Source: Armatimonadota bacterium
GTDB lineage: Bacteria > Armatimonadota > JAAZEB01
Direction of reading: 5' to 3'
DNA length: 37,893 nucleotides
NCBI GenBank assembly: GCA_016199585.1
Contig: JACQGM010000305.1
Location: 1 to 37,893 of the forward strand
Position 1 is the first letter of the stretch; every line of letters begins with the position of its first letter. Shown one piece after another: positions 8,156-16,037 of the stretch. The position numbers and the translations under genes are program-made. The notes under the pieces were generated by a model that did no database searches, was not told where the DNA came from, and saw nothing but the letters and a program-made list of their open reading frames with translations.

Positions 8156-8584
8156 ATGCCGGTACGCAGCTCGGAAGCCGAATGGGTCGGGACCCTGCGC
8201 GAGGGGCAGGGCACGATGAAGATGGCGACGGGAGCCTACGAAGGACCCTACTCCTTCGTCTCCCGCTTCGAGGAGGGTCCGGGCACCAACCCGGAGGAGC
8301 TGATCGCCGCGGCGCACGCGGGGTGCTTCAGCATGGCGCTCGCGGGGGAGCTGGTGAAGGCGGGCCTGCCGCCGAAGCGGGTACACACCACCGCGAAGGT
8401 CCACCTGGAGAAGGGAGCGGATGGCTTCCGCATCACGCGCATCGATCTGCGCACCGAGGCGGAGGTGCCCGGCGCGGACGCGCAGACGTTCCAGGAGCGG
8501 GCGGAGGCGGCCAAGACGGGCTGCCCGGTCTCCCGGGCCCTGGCGGCGGTGCCGCAGATCACGCTGGATGCGAAGCTGATCTAA
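8156..8584 (+). CDS. osmC: OsmC-type organic hydroperoxide reductase
   Basis: This is a 142-residue cytosolic thiol peroxidase of the OsmC/Ohr family, which reduces organic hydroperoxides. The two redox cysteines are in HAGCFSMAL (Cys57, the peroxidatic position) and TGCPVSRAL (Cys123, the resolving position). The segment TNPEELIAAAHAGC is the classic family block, and the length equals E. coli OsmC. The start beginning with RSSEAEWVGTLREGQG matches the OsmC rather than the Ohr subgroup. The ATG at 8156 has GAGGAG (8143-8148) at 7 nt. The gene is monocistronic and divergent from the GNAT gene. Confidence 0.93.
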   Translation: MPVRSSEAEWVGTLREGQGTMKMATGAYEGPYSFVSRFEEGPGTNPEELIAAAHAGCFSMALAGELVKAGLPPKRVHTTAKVHLEKGADGFRITRIDLRTEAEVPGADAQTFQERAEAAKTGCPVSRALAAVPQITLDAKLI

Positions 8585-8595
8585 GTATGTAGCTG

Positions 8596-8612
8596 AAAGT
8601 GTACGTCACTTT
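8596..8612. repeat. Short inverted repeat after osmC
   Basis: AAAGTG (8596-8601) and CACTTT (8607-8612) flank TACGT, beginning 12 nt after the osmC stop. It could be a weak terminator stem or an operator. No clear U-tract follows beyond TTTT inside the arm. Confidence 0.3.
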
Positions 8613-8701
8613 TCGGTGTGGCATCGCCAAGCACCGTGCGGCGAACACCTATCCAGAAGTGACGGGGACTTACGGCTACTTACTTAGACTACTGCCGGCC
8701 C

Positions 8702-8834
8702 CCGGGCGGTTCATCGCCCGGCTGAGAGACAGCGCCCGATCAATCGAGCTTCGGGAACATCCAGCGACCAGGCCTCTCTCCTGAAGCCCCGTTCACGGGG
8801 CGCCGTTCACCAGCCCGGCGATTCATTGCCGGGC
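8702..8834. repeat. Cluster of three GC-rich hairpins (dispersed repeat family)
   Basis: Three perfect hairpins lie between osmC and the oxidoreductase gene. The first is CCGGGCG/CGCCCGG around GTTCAT (8702-8721). The second is GCCCC/GGGGC around GTTCAC (8786-8801). The third is GCCCGGC/GCCGGGC around GATTCATT (8813-8834). The first and third share the pattern GCGRTTCATYGCC with an element at 33108-33128. They look like REP-type intergenic repeats and may also act as transcript ends for the convergent genes on either side. The rest of this 296-bp gap is without genes. Confidence 0.6.
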
Positions 8835-8880
8835 GTGCCCCGGACGACCGGCGCCCCGCGGCGCCGGTCGTCCTTCGCCC

Positions 8881-10053
8881 CTACCCCGGGCCCGCGCCGG
8901 GGGCGACGCTCGGCCCGGCTGCTGCGCTGCCGGGGGCGCCTTTTCGGTAGGTGGAGGTCCGAACCTTCTCCTGAAGCTTCTCGTAGAAGAGGTCCTCGTT
9001 CACGGGGATCTCTACCCAGTCATCGGTCCAGGCGGAGAGGAGCATGGCGTTGGCGAGCTGCACGCCGTTGATCCCCTCCTGGCCGGGAGCGAGGAGTGGC
9101 GTGCCATGGGCGATCGCCTCCACCCAGTTCTGGGTGATGCCCTTGTGGTGCGGGCCGCTGCCTCCCGGGACGTCGCTCGCCTCGACCTTGGGGCCGCCCA
9201 TCCCGCCGGTGTAGCCGCGGGTGAACTCCTCCACGGAGACCTCCGTGCGCCAGAGCTTGATCTTGCCGCCCTCCAGCAGCACCTTCCCCCGGTCGCCGCT
9301 GATCTCCAGTCGGTTGGTGCCCGGCGCCTCGCCGGTGGTGGTGATGAAGAGGCCCGTGGCGCCGTTGGGGTACTCCACGTAGGCGGTGACGTCGTCCTCC
9401 ACCTCGATGTCGTGGTACTTGCCGAAGTAGCAGAAGGCGCGCACGCGCTTCGGCATGCCGCAGATCCACTGCCACAGGTCGAGGTTGTGGGGGCATTGGT
9501 TGGCGAGCACGCCGCCGCCCTCGCCGGCCCAGGTGGCGCGCCAGCCGCCCGAGTTGTAGTAGAACTGGGAGCGGTACCAACTGGTGATCAGGTAGTTGGT
9601 GCGCCGCAGCTCGCCCAGCTCGCCGGAGTGGACGATCTCGCGCAGCTTCTGGTGGGAGGCGATGGTGCGCTGGTTGAACATGACGCCGAAGACCAGGCCG
9701 CTCTTCTCGGCGGCCTCGTTCATCTCGCGCACCTGCTTCGTGTAGACGCCGGCCGGCTTCTCGCTCAACACGTGTACGCCGTTCTTGAACGCCTGGATGG
9801 CGAGCGGCGGATGGAAGTAGTGGGGCGTGGCGATGATCACCCCGTCCACCGCCTCCGCCGCGAAGAGCGCGTCGGCGCTCGCGAAGGTCTTCAGTTGGTC
9901 CCCGTACGTCTCCCTCACGGCATTCAGCCGCGCCGGCTCGACGTCGCACACGGCGACGAGCTCCGCGCCCGAGACCTCGCCCGCCATCAGGTAGCGGGCA
10001 TGGCCCGTGCCCATCGCCCCGAATCCGATGATCCCGATGCGAACTCTGCTCAT
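8881..10053 (-). CDS. Gfo/Idh/MocA-family NAD(P)-dependent oxidoreductase
   Basis: This is a 390-residue cytosolic dehydrogenase of the Gfo/Idh/MocA family, most of which oxidise sugars, inositols or their derivatives. The N-terminal Rossmann fold shows GIIGFGAMGTGHA (Gly10, Gly12, Gly15) with an acidic end of strand 2 (CDVEPARL). The catalytic EKP motif is at residues 98-100 (LSEKPAG). The second domain carries GGGVLANQCPHNLDLWQWICG, with the conserved His of the active site. Length is typical. The ATG at 10053 follows AGGAG at 7 nt, and the frame stays open upstream to 10257 without family resemblance. No transporter or second sugar enzyme is adjacent, so the substrate cannot be guessed. 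Confidence 0.9.
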   Translation of the reverse strand: MSRVRIGIIGFGAMGTGHARYLMAGEVSGAELVAVCDVEPARLNAVRETYGDQLKTFASADALFAAEAVDGVIIATPHYFHPPLAIQAFKNGVHVLSEKPAGVYTKQVREMNEAAEKSGLVFGVMFNQRTIASHQKLREIVHSGELGELRRTNYLITSWYRSQFYYNSGGWRATWAGEGGGVLANQCPHNLDLWQWICGMPKRVRAFCYFGKYHDIEVEDDVTAYVEYPNGATGLFITTTGEAPGTNRLEISGDRGKVLLEGGKIKLWRTEVSVEEFTRGYTGGMGGPKVEASDVPGGSGPHHKGITQNWVEAIAHGTPLLAPGQEGINGVQLANAMLLSAWTDDWVEIPVNEDLFYEKLQEKVRTSTYRKGAPGSAAAGPSVAPGAGPG

Positions 10054-10317
10054 CCGTCTTCTCCTATGAAGAGGACCGCGGACGGGCGACGGGCAGCCGT
10101 GTCCTCGTCCTCGGTTCCTGCCCCGCTTGCGCTCGACGCGTCCCGGCTGCCGGGACATCCCAACTGCAACACCCGGCGCGACCCGTGGGTGCCTGCGAGC
10201 GTCTCCCGGGTCCCGGGCTGCAACGAGTGAGGTGTTCGGCGCCGAGCCGGGTTCCACCTGCCGCGATTGACGGCTCTCGCCCTTATCGGCCCGGCAGGAT
10301 CCCGCCCCCGCGCGGGG

Positions 10318-10323
10318 TATATT
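10318..10323 (+). promoter_or_regulatory. Possible -10 element of the protease gene
   Basis: TATATT lies 13 nt before an AGAGAGG ribosome binding site (10331-10337). The expected start of transcription would be near 10330. No good -35 is seen at the matching distance. The rest of the gap from 10054 to 10345 holds nothing I recognise. Confidence 0.35.
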
Positions 10324-10345
10324 CTCTTGGAGAGAGGTGCCGACA

Positions 10346-10876
10346 GTGAGCGAAGCTGAAGCGGGGCGCCGCGCCCCGCGCGTCTTGGTGGTGGGTTGCG
10401 GGAACGAGAGCCGCCGCGATGACGGCGTGGGACTCTACGTCATTCGCGAGCTGGCGCGCCGGCTCGCCCTGCGCGAGGTGGAAGACACCGACGCGGCCAG
10501 CGCCACGGGTGAGGTGCCGACGCCCTCGGGCACGGCGTGCGTCGAGCTGCGCTTCGAGCACCAGCTCGACCTCGTCCTCGCCGACGACCTGCGCGCAGTA
10601 GACCGCTTCGTCGTCGTGGACGCCCACACCGGCGCCTTCCCCGAAACGCTGCGCCGCGTGGAGCTGCACCCGGGCTACGAGTCCTCCATGACCTCCCACC
10701 ACCTGACCCCCGAGACGCTCGTCGGCCTGGCCCGGGCGCTGCACGGGCACGTTCCCCGCGCGGTCCTCTTCTCCATCCGCGGCTACGACTTCAACTTCGG
10801 CACGGACCTGACCCCCGCCACCCGGGCCGCCGCCGACCAGGCGGTTGAAGAGATCCTCGGGTTTGTGATCGGTTAG
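10346..10876 (+). CDS. [NiFe]-hydrogenase maturation protease (HyaD/HycI family)
   Basis: This is a 176-residue endopeptidase of the family that removes the C-terminal tail of the [NiFe]-hydrogenase large subunit after nickel insertion. Visible motifs are VLVVGCGNESRRDDGVG near the start (an acidic residue of RDD would be the first nickel ligand), FEHQLDLVLADDL, FVVVDAHTG, and SMTSHHLTPETLVGLAR with the conserved His. Length fits the family. A GTG at 10346, 8 nt after AGAGAGG, is preferred over the GTG at 10337, which overlaps that site. The gene is followed after about 190 bp by a Cys-rich gene and hypA, so a maturation context is clear although no hydrogenase is in the window. Confidence 0.85.
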   Translation: MSEAEAGRRAPRVLVVGCGNESRRDDGVGLYVIRELARRLALREVEDTDAASATGEVPTPSGTACVELRFEHQLDLVLADDLRAVDRFVVVDAHTGAFPETLRRVELHPGYESSMTSHHLTPETLVGLARALHGHVPRAVLFSIRGYDFNFGTDLTPATRAAADQAVEEILGFVIG

Positions 10877-10879
10877 CGC

Positions 10880-11004
10880 GTGTGGGGGTATGGGCATGTG
10901 GGTGTGTGGGGATGTGGGAGTGCCGCGGCGCGCCTGTACCCTCACACACCACGCGCCCATACCCCCACACTCCCATGCCCCCACACACACCCACAGCGCA
11001 CGTC
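10880..11004. repeat. Low-complexity GT/AC-rich inverted repeat
   Basis: GTGTGGGGGTATGGGC (10880-10895) is exactly repeated in inverse at 10955-10970. Flanking runs of TGTGGG and CCCACA type extend the pairing imperfectly to about 11004. It directly follows the protease stop. It could end transcription or be a slippage-prone minisatellite. Confidence 0.6.
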
Positions 11005-11010
11005 CGCTGC

Positions 11011-11039
11011 TTGACCGCATCGGCCGAAGCTGCTAGACT
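11011..11039 (+). promoter_or_regulatory. Promoter of the Cys-rich protein / hypA / uvsE operon
   Basis: TTGACC (11011-11016), a 17-bp spacer and TAGACT (11034-11039) preceded by an extended -10 TG (11031-11032). The predicted start near 11046 lies before AAGGAG at 11058-11063. Confidence 0.65.
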
Positions 11040-11068
11040 TGGGACGACGATGAGGGGAAGGAGTGATC

Positions 11069-11749
11069 GTGGCGAAGTGCCCGGTGTGTGAGCAGCGGAA
11101 GCCAAAGCGCACGTGTCCGGCGCTCGAGGCGGTGATCTGCCCGCTCTGCTGCGCGCAGAAGCGCCAGAAGGAGATCGCCTGCCCGGAGACGTGTCCGCAC
11201 CTGGGTGGCATGAGCTTCCAGTTGGCGCGGAGCATCCGGCAGGAGATCGCCGAGACCTTCCGCAGCGAAGCGGATGACGTGTTCCAGATTCCCGAGGCCG
11301 CGTTCTATGCGATGGTGGTCGAGCGCGTCTTCGTCGAGCACTTCTACGCCAACCGAGGGGTTGATGACGAGCACATTCGGGACGCGTGTACGAAGTGGTA
11401 TCTCTTCCAAGCCGGGAGGACTCCCGAGCCGGCGCCGGAGGCCCCGCACGAAGGGATCATCTTCGATGCCTTCCGGCGTGCCGACGAGGAATACCCCGAC
11501 CTCCCCGACGACCTGAGGGCGAAGACGACGCTGCGGATCTTGCGCTCGATCCAGAAGTCGTCGGGCGGCGCGCTGGGCAATCGCAACTACCTGGAGTTCA
11601 TCTACAGCCTGTTCCACAGTGACGGGAGGTGGACCCCGACCATCCAGGCGCACATGGCTGCGGATGCGGTCGTCGCCGAGATCGAGGAGATGGAGAAACC
11701 GGCGGAGCCGCGCCCGTCGCTGCTGCGGCGCCTACTGGGCCGCAGATAG
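11069..11749 (+). CDS. Uncharacterised protein with Cys-rich N-terminal zinc-binding-like domain
   Basis: This is a 226-residue soluble protein. The first 48 residues contain nine cysteines in the pattern CPVC, CP, CPLCC, CP and CPHL (beginning MAKCPVCEQRKPKRTCP), which strongly suggests a treble-clef or zinc-ribbon-like metal site. The same N-terminal pattern occurs in uncharacterised proteins of several environmental phyla. The remainder is helical and acidic without a recognised domain, and ends in a basic tail (LLRRLLGRR). The GTG at 11069 has AAGGAG at 5 nt. The GTG at 11063 overlaps that site and is less likely. Only 8 nt separate its stop from hypA, so the two are cotranscribed. A role in metal handling or hydrogenase maturation is inferred from position only. 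Confidence 0.75.
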   Translation: MAKCPVCEQRKPKRTCPALEAVICPLCCAQKRQKEIACPETCPHLGGMSFQLARSIRQEIAETFRSEADDVFQIPEAAFYAMVVERVFVEHFYANRGVDDEHIRDACTKWYLFQAGRTPEPAPEAPHEGIIFDAFRRADEEYPDLPDDLRAKTTLRILRSIQKSSGGALGNRNYLEFIYSLFHSDGRWTPTIQAHMAADAVVAEIEEMEKPAEPRPSLLRRLLGRR

Positions 11750-11757
11750 GAGACACG

Positions 11758-12099
11758 ATGCACGAAGCGCATCTCGCGCAGGATCTGGTGGAAGTCGCCG
11801 TCGCCGAGGCGGAGAAGCAGGGGGCGAAGCGCATCCGTCGCGTTCGCTTCCGTGTGGGGCGGAAATACCAGGTGGTGCCGGAGGCCCTGGAGATCGGCTT
11901 CCGCATGGCGGCGGAGGGCACGATCGCCGCGGGCGCCACGCTCGACGTGGAGCAGGTGCCCCTGGCCGGGAAGTGCCGCCGCTGCGGCGCCAGGGCGGAG
12001 AGCGACGAGCCGATCCTGGTCTGCGAAGCCTGCGGCGGCACCGACGTGGCGGTGCTGCAGGGCAACGAGATGGTGTTGGCGTCGCTCGATGTGGAGTAG
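11758..12099 (+). CDS. hypA: Hydrogenase/urease nickel incorporation protein HypA
   Basis: This is a 113-residue metallochaperone that, with HypB, delivers Ni2+ to the [NiFe]-hydrogenase large subunit. The protein begins MHEAHLAQDL; the free N-terminus and His2 form the nickel site in this family. The structural zinc site is Cys73/Cys76 (CRRC) with Cys89/Cys92 (CEAC). The ATG at 11758 follows AGGAG (11748-11752), which overlaps the stop of the preceding gene. HypB and the other Hyp proteins are not in the window. Together with the protease at 10346 it implies a [NiFe] hydrogenase elsewhere in the genome. Confidence 0.93.
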   Translation: MHEAHLAQDLVEVAVAEAEKQGAKRIRRVRFRVGRKYQVVPEALEIGFRMAAEGTIAAGATLDVEQVPLAGKCRRCGARAESDEPILVCEACGGTDVAVLQGNEMVLASLDVE

Positions 12100-12127
12100 C
12101 GGGCCGTGATGGCGGCCCGGCGCTCGG

Positions 12128-13090
12128 TTGCGAAGGGGGGAACCAATACCCCGCATCCGGGTCGGTTACGCGTGCATCCCGCTCGGCAGCGCGGCGCTGC
12201 GCGGCCCGCGGACGACGGTGCTCCGGCGGGCCACGGCCGCGCGTCTGCGCGAGTTGATCGCCGGGAACATCGGCGGCCTGGCGGAGACGCTCTGCTACAA
12301 CGCCCGCCAGGGTTTCACGCTCTTTCGCATCAGCACGCAGTTCATCCCCTTTGGATCACACCCGGTGAACCAGGTCCCTTGGTGGGAGGAGTTCGCCGGG
12401 GAACTGCACGCCGTCGGCGACCTCGCCCGTCGTCAGGGCCAGCGGCTCAGCTTCCACGTCTCCAACTACGCCGTCCTCAACTCCCTCCGGCAGCCGGTGG
12501 TGGACGCCGCCCTCGCGGAGATCGAGTACCAGTCGCGTGCCCTCGACGCGATGGGTCTGGATGCCTCCCACCGCGTTGTGGCGCACGTCGGGGTGCGGCG
12601 CCCGACGCCAGCCGAGGCCCGCGGTCGCTTCTGCTGCGCCGTCGCCCGCCTCTCAGAGGGGGCACGGCGGCGCCTCGCCATCGAGAACGACGAGTTCTAC
12701 TGGAGCGCCGACGCCGTCGTCGCCCTCGCCCGCGACCTGGGCCTCCCCGCCGTCTTCGATATCCTCCACCACCGCGTCTGCGGCGGCGACTGGCGCGCCC
12801 GGCCCACCGAGGAGATCCTCACCGAGGTCTTCGCCACCTGGGGCGCGACCGGCGGTCCGCCGAAGGTTCACTTCTCCTCTCAGGACCCCGACAAGCGCGC
12901 TGGCGCCCACGGCGAATACGTAAACGCAGCGGAACTCGACGAATTCCTGGCTCGGGCATCCGCCCTCGGCCGGCCCTTCGACGTGATGTTCGAGGCGAAG
13001 GCGAAAGACCTGGCCGTGCTGCGCGCCGCTCCCGCGCTGGCTCGCTACGGGGTACGCGTCGGGGCGGGCGTTCCGGCGGCGCCGGTGTAA
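12128..13090 (+). CDS. uvsE: UV DNA damage endonuclease UvsE/UvdE
   Basis: This is a protein of about 320 residues with the TIM-barrel fold of UV damage endonuclease, which nicks 5' of cyclobutane dimers and 6-4 photoproducts. Recognisable blocks are IRVGYACIPLG at the start, FRISTQFIPFGSH, LSFHVSNYAVLNS, VVAHVG, RLAIENDEFYWS, AVFDILHHRVCGG and PKVHFSSQDPD. The His, Glu and Asp residues in these blocks bind the metals. The start is unusual: an in-frame stop lies at 12107, and no ATG or GTG precedes the first strand. The candidates are TTG at 12128, with a poor ribosome binding site, and ATA at 12146, 5 nt after a G-run resembling one. It probably shares the transcript with hypA, 28 nt upstream. 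Confidence 0.88.
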   Translation: MRRGEPIPRIRVGYACIPLGSAALRGPRTTVLRRATAARLRELIAGNIGGLAETLCYNARQGFTLFRISTQFIPFGSHPVNQVPWWEEFAGELHAVGDLARRQGQRLSFHVSNYAVLNSLRQPVVDAALAEIEYQSRALDAMGLDASHRVVAHVGVRRPTPAEARGRFCCAVARLSEGARRRLAIENDEFYWSADAVVALARDLGLPAVFDILHHRVCGGDWRARPTEEILTEVFATWGATGGPPKVHFSSQDPDKRAGAHGEYVNAAELDEFLARASALGRPFDVMFEAKAKDLAVLRAAPALARYGVRVGAGVPAAPV

Positions 13091-13209
13091 CGCTGCCGCG
13101 TCTATAGATGCGAGAGCCGTCCGCTCCAGGGCAGAGAAAGAATGAGGACGTGCCGGAGCGAAGCCGGGAGGGAGAGAACCCGTCGGGCGCGCCAGGGAGG
13201 GAGTGTGTT

Positions 13210-14196
13210 GTGAGACCGACTGCCATCGTCCTGTACGTCGTCGCGGCCGTGCTGGCGCTTGCCGGCTGCCGGTTCGGAGGGAGTGGCGGCTGCGCCGGGT
13301 GAGGCTTCCCTACTCTCTCCTCCAGTCTGGAGGAGCCGCTGTCTTCCCCCTCGGAACGCTTCACCCTCGAGCGCGTGGAGGACCCCTCTCCCTGCCTCGT
13401 GGTGAAGGATGCCGACGGCGCCGAGCTGGACTCCATCCCCGAGTCCGAGCTGCCGGATCTTGCGAACGTGGCGTGGAGCCCCGTTGACGACCGCTTCTGC
13501 TTCACTGCGGCGTCCGAAGAAGAGACCTACCTCTACGTCTACACCGTCGCCGAGCGGCGCTACCGCCAGGTGGGCGGCGGGCCGGCCATCCTGCCGCAGT
13601 GGTCGCCGGACGGGCGCTACCTCGCCTGCGTTCGGAAGGAGGACCCGCCCGCCAAGGTGCCGAGCCGCCTTCGCTGGCGCCATGGCCCCATCCTCGCGCT
13701 GGATGCCCGCAGCGATTTCCGCCCGGCGTTCACTGCCGACGGTCTCTGCACCGATCCGTGCTCCTCGCCCGACAGCGCGCGCCTTGCTTTCGAGCGGGTG
13801 CGCAAAGACGAGTTCGGTGACTACGGCACCCGGGACCTCTGCGTCGCGGACCTCTCCTCCGGGCGGGTGCGGGAGCTTCTCTCCAGCCGCCGCCGCATTG
13901 AGTGGGTATGGGCCAGCGGCGAGGCCCTCGCCGCCACCACCTGTGACCGATACGGTGTCCCCACGCTCTCCTTGCTGCACCTCGACGGCACGCGCGCGCC
14001 GCTGGTCACCGCCCGCGATTACGACCGGCTGACGCCCCTGGAGTACGAAGCCCGCGCGGGCCGGGTGATCTACCGGGCCACCACCGGCGCCAGCGACTGG
14101 CGCGGGGAACTGTGGGAGGCGCGTTCGGGCCGTCCCGCCGCCCGCCTCCCCGCGGACGACCCCGCCCATACCCGCCACAGCCGGGAAGAGGAGTGA
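13210..14196 (+). CDS. Beta-propeller-like lipoprotein interrupted by an in-frame TGA
   Basis: A GTG at 13210, with GGGAGGGAG (13195-13203) at 6 nt, opens a clear lipoprotein signal (RPTAIVLYVVAAVLALAGC, lipobox LAGC). After GGCAG the frame meets TGA at 13300-13302. It then continues open in the same frame to 14196 with a secreted beta-propeller-like sequence: VAWSPVDDRFCF, PQWSPDGRYLACV, SSPDSARLAFERV, as in TolB/WD40-like repeats. Read through, the protein has 328 residues including the interrupted codon. Without readthrough only a 30-residue lipopeptide is made, because no convincing internal start with a ribosome binding site exists before the propeller. The next gene starts 4 nt after the stop. 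Possibilities are a nonsense mutation, a base error, or recoding. Confidence 0.65.
13300..13335 (+). promoter_or_regulatory. In-frame TGA followed by a perfect hairpin
   Basis: The TGA (13300-13302) is followed after 14 nt by CTCCTCCA (13317-13324) pairing with TGGAGGAG (13328-13335) around GTC. A hairpin whose apical loop begins with G about 22 nt after the TGA fits the loose bacterial SECIS consensus. Preceding codons give Cys-Ala-Gly, so readthrough would create a CxxU motif. Chance is quite possible in GC-rich DNA. Confidence 0.3.
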
Positions 14197-14200
14197 GACG

Positions 14201-15872
14201 ATGGAGAAGAAGCGCGCCTGGCCCTCGCGGCGGCTGCAGATCGGCGCCCTGGTGGTGCTCGCCGTGGCGGCGGCGCTGAGAGTCTTCGTGCCGCCGCTCA
14301 ACCCCCAGAAGCGGGCCGAGCAGCTCTACCGTGACTCCTGGTTCCAGGGCTCGGAGAGCAGGCTGCGGCGGATCATCGGCCTGGATCCCACGGACGACGC
14401 CGCAGCGAAAGCGGAGGGGGCGCTGAAGCTCGATCCTGGCAACTCCCTCTACGAGCAGGCCCTCGTCTGGCACACGCCCCGCGAGAAGCTGCGGGCGCTC
14501 GTACGCAACCACAAGCTGGGCCCCGAGGCAACAGCGTTGGCCGCCGGGCTGCTCTACCAATACGACACCCAGCCGGTGATGGATTGGTCAGTTCTCCCTG
14601 AAGAGGTGATCTCCGACCTCCCCTTCGAGCTGCCGGAACCACGCGAGAAGCTGAAGATGACCCCCGAGGCGAAGCTGGCGCGCCTGGATGCCCTGAAGAA
14701 CGAGGATCCCTACAACGCCGCGCCCTACTACCTGAAGGCGGACCTCCTCGCCGAGATGAAGCGGTTCGATGCGGCGCTCGCGGAGGTGGATGCCGGCAAC
14801 CGCCTGGGCCGGTTGCGCGCCTACCAGCCGGCTCTCGGCCAGGGCGTAGCAAACTCGCCGGTCGTCACCAGTACCATGTTGGCTGGGAGCTTCCCGGCGT
14901 ACTCCCGCTGTCGGAATGTCGCCCGTGCGCTTTCCGACATGGCCGGCCGCGACCTGCGCCGCGGCCGGGTGGACGAGGCCCGCCGGGCCTTGGAGGCCTG
15001 CTGCCGAATGGGCGTGGTCGTGGCATTGGAGGAACCCCACACGCTGATTGCCATGCTGGTGGGCACGGCAGTGTTCGCCATCGGGTGGGCGCGTCTGGAG
15101 CCGCTCTACAAGGACTTCGGCCCGGCGGATGGCCTGGACAGGCAGCGGCGGGTTGCCCGGGCGTTCGACCAGGCGAGAGAGGATGCCCGGGCGCACACAT
15201 CCTCCATGATGCCGGCGCTCATCAAAGGAGTAGCACAGGCCATATCGCTGCCCGTCTTCATCGCCTGTGCGGCAGGCAGCTCACTGGGGCTGGTGGCGCT
15301 CTCGCTGCTCCTCTGGATCCCGGCAGGTTGGGTGAGGCGGCGCCGAGGGGAAGCGCCGCTGCATATGGTCCCGTGGGGTGAGGGCCGGCTGGCACGCCTG
15401 TTCCTCGCCGTCTATCTCCCGGCAGTCGCCCTGACACTGGGGCTTGCCTACGGGCTGCCCAGGGTGCTGGCCAACGACAACTACATGTTCGTGTGGCCGG
15501 TCGTGGTTGGGAGCGGGATCGTGCCGCTGGTGGTGGGGGGGGGGGTGGGTGCTGCGGGTCACGCGCCGCCGCTACGAAGCGCACACCGGCGAACGCATCG
15601 GATTCTTGCGCTGGCTGTTCACAGCCCCTGCCGCCGCCAAGGCGTGGACCCTAGAGTACCTGGCCGCCGCCTGCGGCGCGCAGGCGCTCTTCCTCGCCGG
15701 CGCCTACTTGCTCCTGGTGGTCGTCTACAAGCCGATCCACGGTGCCCACCCCTGGCAGACCGACCGGTTCTCGTATGGAACGATGTCCTCAGAGCAGTCC
15801 GTGGTCGGCAAGATCGTCGCGCGCATCCAGGAGGCGGCTGAGGGGAGCGGGCGAGCGGGGAAGCAGCCGTAG
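14201..15872 (+). CDS. TPR-like multi-pass membrane protein, frameshifted in a poly-G tract
   Basis: From ATG 14201 (GAGGAG just upstream) the protein has an N-terminal membrane anchor (LQIGALVVLAVAAAL), then a helical-repeat region (about residues 25-330; DPTDDAAAKAEGALKLDPGN and YLKADLLAEMKRFDAALAEVD look TPR-like). Four membrane segments follow (ISLPVFIACAAG..., LARLFLAVYLPAVAL..., YMFVWPVVVGSG..., and one in the last part). An 11-G run at 15535-15545 breaks the frame. In the original frame the end becomes Arg-rich nonsense stopping at 15841. One G fewer gives WVLRVTRRRYEAHTGER and a last membrane helix (LEYLAAACGAQALFLAGAYLLLVVV), stopping at 15872, for a protein of about 556 residues. 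The function is unknown. It is cotranscribed with the lipoprotein gene 4 nt upstream. Confidence 0.7.
15535..15545 (+). repeat. 11-G homopolymer at the frameshift
   Basis: Eleven consecutive G residues lie inside the membrane-protein gene. Ten would restore the frame. Tracts of this length are prone to slippage in vivo and to sequencing error. Confidence 0.9.
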
Positions 15873-16037
15873 CCCTCGGCCTGCAAGGCCGCTTCACCGC
15901 CCTTGCTCACAGAAGGGCCACCCGCCCCCCACGTCGAACCTCACCCCGGGAACCCACGGCCGCGGGAGCCGCCGGTTTCCGCGCCGGAGAGCCCGGCCCG
16001 CGGGCAGGCGCCTGGAAGGGATACTTCTCGACCCCCG

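Noticed and set aside
13300-13302. TGA reassigned to an amino acid genome-wide
   Set aside because: TGA serves as a normal stop at expected ends of other genes, including fumarase alpha, the nuclease-like gene and this gene's own end.
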